Below are positions 6,750-12,491 of a stretch of 12,491 nt of DNA, piece by piece (position 1 is the stretch's first letter; every line of letters starts with the position of its first letter). The DNA is from a bacterium. Its GTDB lineage: Bacteria > NPL-UPA2 > JAUVJM01. Below the pieces are notes generated by a model. The model ran no database searches. It was given only the letters and a program-made list of their open reading frames with translations, and was not told the origin of the DNA. Made by a program: the position numbers and the translations under genes. The stretch covers positions 1-12,491 of the forward strand of contig JAUWGW010000030.1 of the NCBI GenBank assembly GCA_030606215.1. The letters run 5' to 3'.

Positions 6750-7362
6750 AGAGCTTGGTGAGGTTGTAGAGGTCAGGAAGAATAGAGGCGGGATAAAACT
6801 GCGCATACAGGCAGGGGAAGTGTTGAATGGGACGAAGGCTGGAGATAGTATAAATGTGGATGGTGTTTGTCTTACAGTGTGTGAGGTTAGAGAGAAAAAT
6901 TTCCTGGTTGATGTTATAAAAGAGACTCTGATGAAAACAACTCTCTCAGAACTGCATAGCGCAAGTAAAGTTAATCTTGAAAGGGCAGTTCAGTTAAACG
7001 GGCGCTTTGGAGGACATTTCGTAACAGGACACGTGGACGGTGTTGGGAAGATAGTTAAGAAGAGTTCCGGGTTAATAACCATTCAGGTGCCTGCGGGAAT
7101 GGTGCGTTATATCTTTCCAAGGGCTTCAATTGCTGTGGATGGAGTGAGTTTCACAGTTGTGAGCTCTTCTCATAATAGGTTTGAAATTGCAATTATCCCT
7201 CATACTGCCCGCATGACGACACTTGGATTTAAAAATAAAGGGAGTCTTGTTAATCTGGAAGCGGATTTTCTCGGAAAACAAGTGGAGAATCTCCTCCAGC
7301 ATAGAGAAGGAATTACAAAAGAATTTCTTTCAGAGAGAGGGTTTATTAAGGGAGGACCTTAA
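6730..7362 (+). CDS. ribE: Riboflavin synthase, alpha subunit
   Basis: This 210-residue protein catalyses the last step, dismutation of two 6,7-dimethyl-8-ribityllumazines into riboflavin and the pyrimidine substrate. It begins with the invariant [10 protein letters not shown] and has two lumazine-binding repeats, roughly 1-95 and 96-190. The second opens at [27 protein letters not shown] in the first and [13 protein letters not shown] in the second show the internal duplication. The start overlaps ribD by 20 bp. AGAAGGA sits close to ATG 6730, so coupling to ribD translation is likely. Length is typical. The symbol ribE is used in the B. subtilis sense; E. coli calls it ribC. Confidence 0.95.
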   Translation: MFTGIIEELGEVVEVRKNRGGIKLRIQAGEVLNGTKAGDSINVDGVCLTVCEVREKNFLVDVIKETLMKTTLSELHSASKVNLERAVQLNGRFGGHFVTGHVDGVGKIVKKSSGLITIQVPAGMVRYIFPRASIAVDGVSFTVVSSSHNRFEIAIIPHTARMTTLGFKNKGSLVNLEADFLGKQVENLLQHREGITKEFLSERGFIKGGP

Positions 7363-7363
7363 G

Positions 7364-8566
7364 GTGCGGTTCACAAAAATTCCCGAAGTAATTGAAAAAA
7401 TCAAAAATGGCGGGATGGTGATTGTGGTTGATGATGAGGACCGTGAGAATGAAGGCGACCTTGTTATGGCAGGAGAAAAAGTAACTCCAGATGCAATAAA
7501 TTTTATGGCAAGGTTCGGCCGCGGACTTATCTGTGTTCCGCTTCTCTCGGAAAGGCTTCAGGAACTTGAATTAAGACCTATGGTTCAGGATAGTTCCGAC
7601 CGTCTTGATACAGCTTTCACTGTTTCCGTTGACTGTAAGAATGGGGTAACAACAGGTATTTCCGCGCATGATAGAGCTCTCACGATAAAAGCGCTTATCT
7701 CCTCTGAGACAAAGCCGGAAGACCTCGCCCGTCCGGGACACATCTTCCCTCTTACAGCGAAAGATGGAGGAGTGCTGAGGCGTGCGGGACATACGGAAGC
7801 GGCAGTTGACCTGGCGAGACTTTCCGGTCTTTACCCGGCGGGAGTAATCTGTGAAATAATGAATGATGATGGAACAATGGCGCGCCTCCCGGAATTGCTT
7901 GAGTTTTCAAAAAAGTTCAACTTACCTATATGTGCAATAGCTGACCTTATAGAATATAGATGCAAGACAGAGAAACTTGTGAAACGCGTCGTCCAGACCA
8001 AACTACCAACTGAATATGGAAATTTTGACTTGATTTTCTATAGCACTGTTATTGACGAGAGCGAACATCTTGCTCTTGTCCTCGGTGAAGTTTCAAGCGG
8101 ACATCCGGTTCTTGTGCGGGTTCATTCAGAATGTCTCACGGGCGATGTTTTCCACTCAAAGCGTTGTGATTGCGGGGAACAACTGACGATGGCTTTGAAG
8201 CAAATTTCTGAGGCAGGAGCCGGCGCATTTCTTTACATGCGGCAGGAAGGAAGGGGTATTGGGCTTGTAAATAAGCTTCGTGCTTATGTTCTGCAGGATC
8301 AGGGGAAGGATACTGTGGAAGCGAATGAGGAGCTTGGGTTTCCGGCTGACCTGCGCGATTATGGTATCGGAGCTCAAATCCTGGTTGACCTGGGAATTAA
8401 GAAAGTGCGTCTCCTGACAAATAATCCGAGGAAGATAGTCGGTCTTGAAGGTTACGGGCTTGAAATTGTTGAGAGAGTTGCCATAGAAGTAAGAGCTCAT
8501 GAACACAATGCTGAGTATCTGAGGACGAAGAAGGAGAAGCTCGGGCACATGCTTAATTTAAAATAG
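7364..8566 (+). CDS. ribBA: Bifunctional DHBP synthase / GTP cyclohydrolase II RibBA
   Basis: A 400-residue fusion that supplies both entry substrates of riboflavin synthesis. Residues 1 to about 200 are 3,4-dihydroxy-2-butanone-4-phosphate synthase, with the acidic metal loop [10 protein letters not shown] (23-32) and [14 protein letters not shown]. Residues about 205-400 are GTP cyclohydrolase II, with the zinc site in [20 protein letters not shown] and the catalytic region [19 protein letters not shown] 7364 is chosen because GGGAGGA at 7350-7356 lies 7 bp upstream and the product then starts at the family's usual position. The frame is open further upstream to 7223 but overlaps ribE there and shows no homology. 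It starts 1 bp after the ribE stop. Confidence 0.95.
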   Translation: MRFTKIPEVIEKIKNGGMVIVVDDEDRENEGDLVMAGEKVTPDAINFMARFGRGLICVPLLSERLQELELRPMVQDSSDRLDTAFTVSVDCKNGVTTGISAHDRALTIKALISSETKPEDLARPGHIFPLTAKDGGVLRRAGHTEAAVDLARLSGLYPAGVICEIMNDDGTMARLPELLEFSKKFNLPICAIADLIEYRCKTEKLVKRVVQTKLPTEYGNFDLIFYSTVIDESEHLALVLGEVSSGHPVLVRVHSECLTGDVFHSKRCDCGEQLTMALKQISEAGAGAFLYMRQEGRGIGLVNKLRAYVLQDQGKDTVEANEELGFPADLRDYGIGAQILVDLGIKKVRLLTNNPRKIVGLEGYGLEIVERVAIEVRAHEHNAEYLRTKKEKLGHMLNLK

Positions 8567-8578
8567 GAGGGAAGGGAG

Positions 8579-9043
8579 ATGGTTAAAACAATTGAAGGGA
8601 AACTGGTAGTAACGGGAAAACGGTTTGGAATTGTGAACTCAAGGTTCAATGAGTTCATAACACAGAAGTTACTTGATGGTGCTCTTGATACTCTTCTGAG
8701 ACATGGTGTGAAGGAGGAAGAGATAGAAGTAGTCTGGGTGCCGGGCTCTTTTGAAATTCCCTATGCGGCAAGGAAGATGGCTGAGGGTGGAAAGTACGAC
8801 TCTGTCATATGTCTTGGAGCAGTTATTAGAGGGGATACGCCGCATTTTAATTACATCAGCAGTGAAGTGACAAAAGGAATCGCGCAAACCTCTCTTGCAA
8901 CAGGTGTGCCGGTTATATATGGATTGATAACTGCTGATACCCTGGAGCAGGCAATTGAGCGCGCAGGAACAAAAGTGAATAAGGGGAGAGACGCCGCATT
9001 GTCAGCAATTGAGATGGTGAATCTATTTTCACAAATGGGATGA
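8579..9043 (+). CDS. ribH: 6,7-dimethyl-8-ribityllumazine synthase
   Basis: A 154-residue lumazine synthase, which condenses the RibD-derived pyrimidine (after dephosphorylation) with the RibBA-derived butanone phosphate; homologues assemble into pentamers or 60-mer shells. Key motifs are the substrate loop WVPGSFEIP (53-61), [14 protein letters not shown] (80-93, with the catalytic His89) and [16 protein letters not shown] (121-136). Length is typical. Two purine-rich stretches, GGAGG at 8566-8570 and AAGGGAG at 8572-8578, precede ATG 8579, giving one of the best ribosome binding sites in the operon. This suits the high stoichiometry of the enzyme, although that link is inferred. The gene ends at TGA 9041-9043, one base before nusB. 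Confidence 0.96.
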   Translation: MVKTIEGKLVVTGKRFGIVNSRFNEFITQKLLDGALDTLLRHGVKEEEIEVVWVPGSFEIPYAARKMAEGGKYDSVICLGAVIRGDTPHFNYISSEVTKGIAQTSLATGVPVIYGLITADTLEQAIERAGTKVNKGRDAALSAIEMVNLFSQMG

Positions 9044-9044
9044 G

Positions 9045-9449
9045 ATGGGAAGTAGAAGAAAAGCGCGGGAGATTGCTTTTCAATTTCTCTATGAAATTGA
9101 GCTTGGTGGAGAGGATGTATCTCAAGCATTCAATGATTTCCCGGAAAAGTGCAAGGAAAAACAGGTTGTGAAAGATTTTGCTTTCAGACTTGTGAAAGGA
9201 GTTTGCGAGAATATCAAGCACATTGATGAGATGCTTGCTAAATGCAGTGCCAATTGGCTCACAGCTCGTATGACGCCGGTTGATAGGAATATAATTAGAG
9301 TTGCTGCATATGAGCTTATTTATTGTGACACTCCACCTGCTGTTGCAATTGATGAGGCTATTGAAATTGCAAAAAAATTCGGGGCGGAAAAATCCAGTAA
9401 ATTCGTCAATGGTGTCCTTGACTGTATAAGGAAAGATTCTAAGACATAA
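9045..9449 (+). CDS. nusB: Transcription antitermination factor NusB
   Basis: This 134-residue all-helical RNA-binding protein joins NusE/S10 on boxA RNA to support rRNA antitermination. It starts SRRKAREIAFQFLYEIEL, the standard N-terminal Arg-rich RNA-binding helix. The C-terminal half has MTPVDRNIIRVAAYELIY and AIDEAIEIAKKFGAEKSSKF, ending NGVLDCI, the conserved NusB tail. It sits one base after ribH, and the ribH-nusB pairing is very common in bacteria. Length is normal. The TAA at 9447-9449 is in the same frame as the following signal-peptidase-like gene. Confidence 0.95.
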   Translation: MGSRRKAREIAFQFLYEIELGGEDVSQAFNDFPEKCKEKQVVKDFAFRLVKGVCENIKHIDEMLAKCSANWLTARMTPVDRNIIRVAAYELIYCDTPPAVAIDEAIEIAKKFGAEKSSKFVNGVLDCIRKDSKT

Positions 9450-9473
9450 TCAAGAAGCTTTGCAATTATCACC

Positions 9474-10142
9474 TTGTCCTCTTTACCTATTTTAAAGATA
9501 ATTGCCGTCGGGCGGAATCCAAAATTCACATTAATCCGGGTAGTTTTCCTTTGTATATTTTGCTTCCTCCTCTTTAGATTTTTCCTTATTCCGGTACGGG
9601 TTTATGGCGCAAGTATGGAACCCGCATACCAAAATGGCTCAATTAACTTTGTGAATGCAACCGCTTATCTTCTTCATGAGCCTCGGAGGGGAGATGTTGT
9701 TGGAATTGCTATGGCCGGGAGGAGAGTGATGCTCCTCAAACGCATAATAGGGCTTCCAGGTGAGACCGTGGCCTTTCTCTGGGGAACACTTATCATAAAC
9801 GGCAGAAAAATCCCCGAGCCCTATATAAAAACTGACTGTCAATGGACAATGGAAGAAGTGAAGAATGGTCCCGGCGAATATTTCGTTGCGGGTGATAATA
9901 CCCTCTCTACAAAAATCAATTCAGTGATGGTAGCTGTACTCAAAGAAGCTACAACCCTTGCTAAAGAAGCAAACAGAAAAACAGTAATGCCTGAAGATAT
10001 AACTCAAGCTTATAAAAAACATGTTGGCAAAGAACATTTAACCTGGGAAGAAGTTCTTAAACAGATCCTTCGCCAACCACCTGCAGATTTAGGCAAGATA
10101 CCCAAAGGCATTAACGATTATATTGAAAAAAACAGTGGTTAG
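9474..10142 (+). CDS. S26 signal peptidase fused to a histone-fold-like C-terminus (chimeric)
   Basis: Residues 1 to about 147 are an S26 (LepB-like) signal peptidase. Membrane segment about 21-39 is followed by GASMEP with catalytic Ser47, MLLKRIIGLPGET with general base Lys89, and YFVAGDN (136-142). The usual next segment (Arg after GDN, then about 20-30 residues ending near RRIVGK) is missing. From about 148 the protein instead reads LKEATTLAKEANRKTVMPED, then ITQAYKKHVG, which resembles the second and third helices of archaeal-type histone folds (compare RKTxxxEDI). A unique tail, LTWEEVLKQILRQ to GINDYIEKNSG, follows. ATG 9927 (residue 152) could start the second part alone. The start at TTG 9474 is weak and lacks a ribosome binding site. 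The peptidase part is confident; the histone-fold reading is a pattern-based inference. Confidence 0.7.
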   Translation: MSSLPILKIIAVGRNPKFTLIRVVFLCIFCFLLFRFFLIPVRVYGASMEPAYQNGSINFVNATAYLLHEPRRGDVVGIAMAGRRVMLLKRIIGLPGETVAFLWGTLIINGRKIPEPYIKTDCQWTMEEVKNGPGEYFVAGDNTLSTKINSVMVAVLKEATTLAKEANRKTVMPEDITQAYKKHVGKEHLTWEEVLKQILRQPPADLGKIPKGINDYIEKNSG

Positions 10143-10167
10143 TAGTCAGTGACCAGTGGTCAGTAAA
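10133..10167 (+). repeat. Five imperfect heptanucleotide tandem repeats (CAGTGGT)
   Basis: Five consecutive 7-mers: CAGTGGT, TAGTAGT, CAGTGAC, CAGTGGT, CAGTAAA. Units 1 and 4 are identical. The array spans the stop codon of the upstream chimeric gene (TAG 10140-10142) and lies upstream of the HU-like gene. It contains the near-palindrome GACCAGTGGTC (10151-10161). It resembles short heptad repeats known from cyanobacteria and other genomes. Confidence 0.6.
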
Positions 10168-10191
10168 AAGCAAAAAGCTGAGTCAACAAAA

Positions 10192-10407
10192 ATGAACGTG
10201 TCAGAACTCAGTGAAGCCATATCAAGAGAACACGGTCTTTCAAAAGCTCTCTCTAACAGGATCCTGAAAACAGTTCTTAATACCATCCGCAAAGAACTAA
10301 AACAGAATCGCCTGGTCCGCCTCAGAAATTTCGGCACATTCCAAGCACGAAAAGGCCACGGCAAACTAAGAGCCAAATTTGACGACTCCAAAAATTTCTT
10401 TAAGTAG
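10192..10407 (+). CDS. HU/IHF-family DNA-binding protein, short-armed
   Basis: A 71-residue protein, against about 90 for typical HU. Residues 1-45 match the helical dimerisation body (LSEAISREHGLSKALSNRIL), and VRLRNFGTFQARK (43-55) matches the conserved beta-sheet entry. The usual DNA-binding arm with GRNPxTG is absent: after QARK the sequence goes to GHGKLRAKFDDSKNFFK, which looks like the final strand and C-terminal helix. The protein therefore either binds DNA differently or is a reduced variant. ATG 10192 is chosen because homology begins there; GTG 10156 in the heptad repeats is also in frame. No strong ribosome binding site is seen. It lies 49 bp after the histone-fold-like gene end. 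Confidence 0.75.
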   Translation: MNVSELSEAISREHGLSKALSNRILKTVLNTIRKELKQNRLVRLRNFGTFQARKGHGKLRAKFDDSKNFFK

Positions 10408-10441
10408 TCAGCGAGACATAACCATGTTCCTGGAATTTTAG

Positions 10442-10663
10442 TTAAAACTAGTTGAGACCGAAAGGGAGCAAAGGCTAAAGTTGGAGTTTGCTCTATCAAT
10501 TGCATCTATCGCTATTGCTACAGTTGACCTGCTCACGGGAAGTAAAAGGAGCGAAGGAAACGAGACTGCCATTATGGATATTGTATGCGACTTATTCTTC
10601 AGAGACTTAAGCAAAGGAAAAAAACAATTACCCTTCAAGAAACAAGCAATTGGCAGAAGTTAG
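10442..10663 (+). pseudogene. Unrecognised gene fragment
   Basis: An open frame follows a stop at 10439-10441 and reads LKLVETEREQRLKLEFALSI (first 20 residues). A hydrophobic stretch, ASIAIATVDLL, comes next, then NETAIMDIVCDLFFRDLSKG and a Lys-rich end at TAG 10661-10663. Composition looks protein-like (amphipathic helices). There is no ATG or GTG start with a ribosome binding site; TTG 10481 is the only candidate near the beginning. I do not recognise the family. It may be the C-terminal remnant of a larger helical protein whose front was lost in rearrangement, or chance coding. Confidence 0.3.
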
Positions 10664-10712
10664 TAAGAAGATTCAATTAGGCTAAATCTATAGAAGGGAG
10701 GTGAAAAAGAAA

Positions 10713-10901
10713 ATGAGAAAGGCAATAACATCAATGTTTGGTTTCCTATTTGTCTTAGGTCTAATGAGCATAGCTGAGGCTACGCTTAGCGACTTAGGAA
10801 ATGAGATTATGATAAGCCATCTGTATGAAAACGACATTTCAATACAGTTTCTGGACCCACCTGTGGACCTCGCTCTACAGGCGGTGGACTGCTCTGTCTA
10901 G
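10713..10901 (+). CDS. Small secreted protein (possible truncated PEP-CTERM-type gene)
   Basis: A 62-residue product starts at ATG 10713 with a strong ribosome binding site, GGGAGGTG (10696-10703), 9 bp upstream. Residues 1 to about 21 form a signal peptide: MRKAITSMFGFLFVLGLMSI with a likely cleavage near AEA. The mature start ATLSDLGN resembles the opening of secreted or PEP-CTERM proteins that continue with GLIYDxxxxLTWLxD, but that continuation is lost; the rest has no recognised motif and ends at TAG 10899-10901. It may be a decayed 5' end of a larger secreted protein joined to foreign sequence. Its stop overlaps GGAGGA, the ribosome binding site of the next gene, so the two may be co-translated. 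Confidence 0.5.
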   Translation: MRKAITSMFGFLFVLGLMSIAEATLSDLGNEIMISHLYENDISIQFLDPPVDLALQAVDCSV

Positions 10902-10911
10902 GAGGACTGGA

Positions 10912-11310
10912 ATGATTACCCATTACATCATTTCTGACCTGCACTTAGCCAATGGTACCAGGAGAAACGACTTTAAAAAGAATCGCACCAAATTTAAGAG
11001 CTTTCTCCGGATGGTGGAGAAACAAAAAGCCAAGCTAATCATAGCAGGAGATTTTCTTGAACTATTGCAAACTAATCCGGTAGATATCGCCAGGACCTAT
11101 TCTGATATCCTCAACGAACTAATCTCAATCGGCACTAAAATAGTCATCGGTAACCATGACTACTATCTCCACCACTTCCGAAAACTAAACTCAGGCTCCT
11201 GGACATCATCAAAGCCAACTTACGTTGAAGTTAATCACAACGGTCACTGCACCCTAAAATACTGGCCTACCCAATCCCCTGTCAAAAAATCATTTTTAAA
11301 ATACGCATAA
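10912..11310 (+). CDS. Calcineurin-like phosphoesterase, probably C-terminally truncated
   Basis: A 132-residue protein with the first metal-binding motifs of metallophosphoesterases: IISDLHL (6-12, Asp9 and His11), IAGDFLELL (44-52, Asp47) and VIGNHDYY (78-85, Asn81 and His82). The layout resembles UDP-2,3-diacylglucosamine pyrophosphatase-like members. The rest of the family domain (about 80-120 residues with two His motifs, typically ending GHTH) is missing. After GNHD only about 50 residues of unrecognised sequence follow. GGAGGA at 10901-10906 lies 5 bp before ATG 10912. Without the later His ligands the metal site is incomplete, so activity is doubtful. One other frame near 11200 reads LLDIIKANLR before a stop, a possible sign of a frameshift, but this is weak. 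Confidence 0.65.
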   Translation: MITHYIISDLHLANGTRRNDFKKNRTKFKSFLRMVEKQKAKLIIAGDFLELLQTNPVDIARTYSDILNELISIGTKIVIGNHDYYLHHFRKLNSGSWTSSKPTYVEVNHNGHCTLKYWPTQSPVKKSFLKYA

Positions 11311-11315
11311 TTATA

Positions 11316-11346
11316 TTGACAAATAGCCATATCTATGCCATATTAA
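11316..11346 (+). promoter_or_regulatory. Candidate promoter and operator of the toxin-antitoxin unit
   Basis: TTGACA at 11316-11321 is a perfect -35 element. A -10 candidate lies at 11339-11344 (CATATT, 17-bp spacer) or 11341-11346 (TATTAA, 19-bp spacer). The direct repeat GCCATAT occurs at 11326-11332 and 11337-11343, 11 bp apart (one helical turn), with the second copy on the -10. This suits a ribbon-helix-helix antitoxin as repressor. Transcription would begin very close to the toxin start codon. Confidence 0.5.
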
Positions 11347-11350
11347 AAAT

Positions 11351-11638
11351 GTGGATAAGGAGTTTGGCAGTTTTATCTGGGATGTTAAGAAAGGAATAAT
11401 CAATTATTACAAACATGGAGTCAATTTCACCACAGCATCAAAGGCGTTTAAGGACCCAAAGAGAAAAATCTATATTGACTCCAGGCATAGTAAGAAAGAA
11501 GAAAGGTTTTTCTGTGTCGGGAAAGTTGAAGGTAAAATCTTAACAGTTAGATTCATTTACCGTAGAGGCAAGATTCGGATATTTGGTGCTGGCTATTGGA
11601 GGAAAGGAGAAACATATTATGAGAAAGAAACCAGTTGA
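11351..11638 (+). CDS. brnT: BrnT-family (DUF497) toxin
   Basis: A 95-residue protein matching BrnT, a RelE-fold ribonuclease toxin that inhibits translation. Visible motifs are FIWDVKKGIINYYKHGV (8-24, the family's W-D-xxK...KHGV), AFKDP (32-36), DSRHSKKEERFFCVG (43-57) and VRFIYRRGKIRIFGAGYWRK (66-85). Many BrnT proteins have IRIISAR where this one has IRIFGAG, so it belongs to a variant group or lacks one conserved Arg. GTG 11351 has no ribosome binding site, and the predicted transcription start is almost at this codon, so the message may be leaderless. The toxin-first order with a ribbon-helix-helix partner overlapping its 3' end by 20 bp is the standard BrnTA arrangement. Confidence 0.85.
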   Translation: MDKEFGSFIWDVKKGIINYYKHGVNFTTASKAFKDPKRKIYIDSRHSKKEERFFCVGKVEGKILTVRFIYRRGKIRIFGAGYWRKGETYYEKETS

Positions 11639-11861
11639 TCCAAACAAGCCTGTTGGGAAAATGACCAGAGTTGAGGATTTTCTCCCCCCGCCTAGCAAGT
11701 TGGTTGTCCCAGAAAAGACTGTGAAGATCACAATATCTCTGAATGAATCAAGTGTGGCTTTCTTTAAGCACCAGGCGAGAGAACACCACACGAAATATCA
11801 AAAGATGATCCGTGAGCTGGTTGATATATACGCAACACAGTATTCACGGCCTGGCAGATAA
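11619..11861 (+). CDS. brnA: BrnA-like ribbon-helix-helix antitoxin
   Basis: An 80-residue antitoxin. Residues 1-33 are a Pro/Lys-rich N-terminal region (MRKKPVDPNKPVGKMTRVED, FLPPPSKL), probably the toxin-binding part. Residues 34-76 fit a MetJ/Arc/CopG ribbon-helix-helix: strand TVKITISL (34-41), helix NESSVAFFKHQAREH, then helix YQKMIRELVDIYATQY. In classical BrnA the order is similar, with toxin-binding and RHH parts at different ends. ATG 11619 is chosen because GGAGG (11598-11602) and AAGGAG (11604-11609) precede it; the strong site contrasts with the toxin's absent one and would favour antitoxin excess. It probably represses the promoter at 11316-11346 with the toxin. Its stop directly abuts the next gene. 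Confidence 0.8.
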   Translation: MRKKPVDPNKPVGKMTRVEDFLPPPSKLVVPEKTVKITISLNESSVAFFKHQAREHHTKYQKMIRELVDIYATQYSRPGR

Positions 11862-12491
11862 ATGGAATCAACAATGCCTGAAAGAACTAAAGCCTATTTC
11901 AAAAGTCTCGGGACCGGATACAGGTTTGACCCTTACGACGAGAGAGACAAAATCTTTCTTGCCCCGCCCAGGATATTGCCCAAACACATAGATAACAGGG
12001 AAGAATGCACCCCAGTCAGAAACCAGGGGACAGAGGGCAGCTGCACGGGACATGCCATGGTAGCTGTTGCTGAACTGCTCTACTGGAGAAAACTTGGTTT
12101 GCCCCCGGACCTGAGTGAAAGATGGGCTTACGAGAAAGCAAAGCTTCACGATGAATGGGATGGGACAGACTATGAAGGGTCCAGTATAAGGGGCGCGGTC
12201 AAAGCATGGGCAAACGAAGGGATTTGCCCGGAAGAATCCTGGCCGTACAAAGCAAAGAACCCGGGCAAGCCGAAACCCGATGCCGGTGCCAAAGCCGGGG
12301 AATATCCAATTGCCAGATATGAGCGTTGTCTTGGGATAGATCACATCAAACACGCAATACACTACAGGGGTTGTGTTATTGCCGGAGCCAACGTTCATAA
12401 AGGTTGGTTCTCAACCATCGGGAAAGAGATAATCCCGTTCAAACCTGACTATTCCCAGGAAGGCGGACATGCAATAACATTGGTCGGATAC
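11862..12491 (+). CDS. Papain-like (C1) cysteine peptidase, partial at window end
   Basis: The frame is open from ATG 11862 to the window edge, 210 codons. PVRNQGTEGSCTGHAMVAVA (51-70) contains the oxyanion Gln55 and nucleophile Cys61 of C1A peptidases. YEGSSIRGAVKAWANEG and the following CPEESWPY are the usual middle region, and GGHAITLVGY (201-210) supplies catalytic His203. The catalytic Asn (NSWG-type motif) should lie just beyond the window. There is no signal peptide, so the enzyme is probably cytosolic. ATG 11874 is an alternative start. The gene begins on the base after the antitoxin stop, so it is probably in the toxin-antitoxin operon and coupled to it. Its codons are visibly richer in G and C than those of the upstream operon, which suggests a different origin. 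No stop is seen. Confidence 0.85.
   Translation, partial: MESTMPERTKAYFKSLGTGYRFDPYDERDKIFLAPPRILPKHIDNREECTPVRNQGTEGSCTGHAMVAVAELLYWRKLGLPPDLSERWAYEKAKLHDEWDGTDYEGSSIRGAVKAWANEGICPEESWPYKAKNPGKPKPDAGAKAGEYPIARYERCLGIDHIKHAIHYRGCVIAGANVHKGWFSTIGKEIIPFKPDYSQEGGHAITLVGY

Noticed and set aside
6522-6806. Minus-strand open frames within the rib genes, and similar ones elsewhere
   Set aside because: All are opposite well-supported genes, have no family motifs, and lack good start signals.
7223-7363. 47-residue N-terminal extension of RibBA
   Set aside because: It lies inside ribE in another frame, has no homology-like sequence, and GTG 7364 has a well-placed GGGAGGA.
10825-10911. 29-residue N-terminal extension of the phosphoesterase
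   Set aside because: The extension overlaps the small secreted gene and is unlike the family; ATG 10912 has GGAGGA 5 bp upstream and puts the first metal motif at residue 9.
11868-12398. 176-codon open frame on the minus strand
   Set aside because: It is antisense to the C1 peptidase, which has clear catalytic motifs; the minus-strand product has no recognisable motif.

Overview
The window looks like chromosome from an uncultivated Gram-negative-type bacterium. It encodes a PEP-CTERM (exosortase-sorted) secreted protein, a complete bacterial riboflavin pathway, NusB, QueH and an S26-type signal peptidase. The mix would fit Omnitrophota, Planctomycetota, Verrucomicrobiota or deltaproteobacterial-type lineages, but the sequence alone does not settle the phylum. 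All supported genes are on the + strand.

Layout. (1) 1-122 is the tail of an IS630-type transposase. (2) 162-1103 encodes a secreted C39-like cysteine peptidase with a PEP-CTERM anchor. (3) 1104-1351 is non-coding: a near-consensus sigma-70 promoter (TTGACA, 18 bp, TATAAT) followed by an 89-bp palindromic interspersed repeat. (4) 1352-9449 is one tightly packed operon: folate cyclodeaminase-like protein, acylphosphatase, QueH, a ThiI/MnmA-like PP-loop enzyme, GlmS, RibD, RibE, RibBA, RibH, NusB. Gaps are 0-42 bp and many genes overlap. It gives the whole core route from GTP and ribulose-5-phosphate to riboflavin, plus tRNA-modification enzymes and the first step of amino-sugar synthesis. GlmS carries a single in-frame TGA at codon 507, where a near-invariant Gly follows the active-site His; the remaining 103 codons are intact.

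(5) 9474-11310 is a mosaic. An S26 signal peptidase loses its C-terminus and runs in frame into a histone-fold-like segment. Five heptanucleotide repeats follow, then a short-armed HU-like protein, an unrecognised fragment, a tiny secreted ORF with a strong ribosome binding site, and the N-terminal half of a calcineurin-like phosphoesterase. Several of these look truncated, so this stretch is probably an accessory or recombination zone. (6) 11316-12491 holds a BrnT-type toxin, a ribbon-helix-helix antitoxin and, abutting it without a gap, a cytosolic papain-like (C1) peptidase that runs off the window. A promoter with a 7-bp direct repeat spaced 11 bp lies just upstream.

Most worth following up: the GlmS stop codon, the signal-peptidase/histone-fold chimera, and the toxin-antitoxin-peptidase arrangement.
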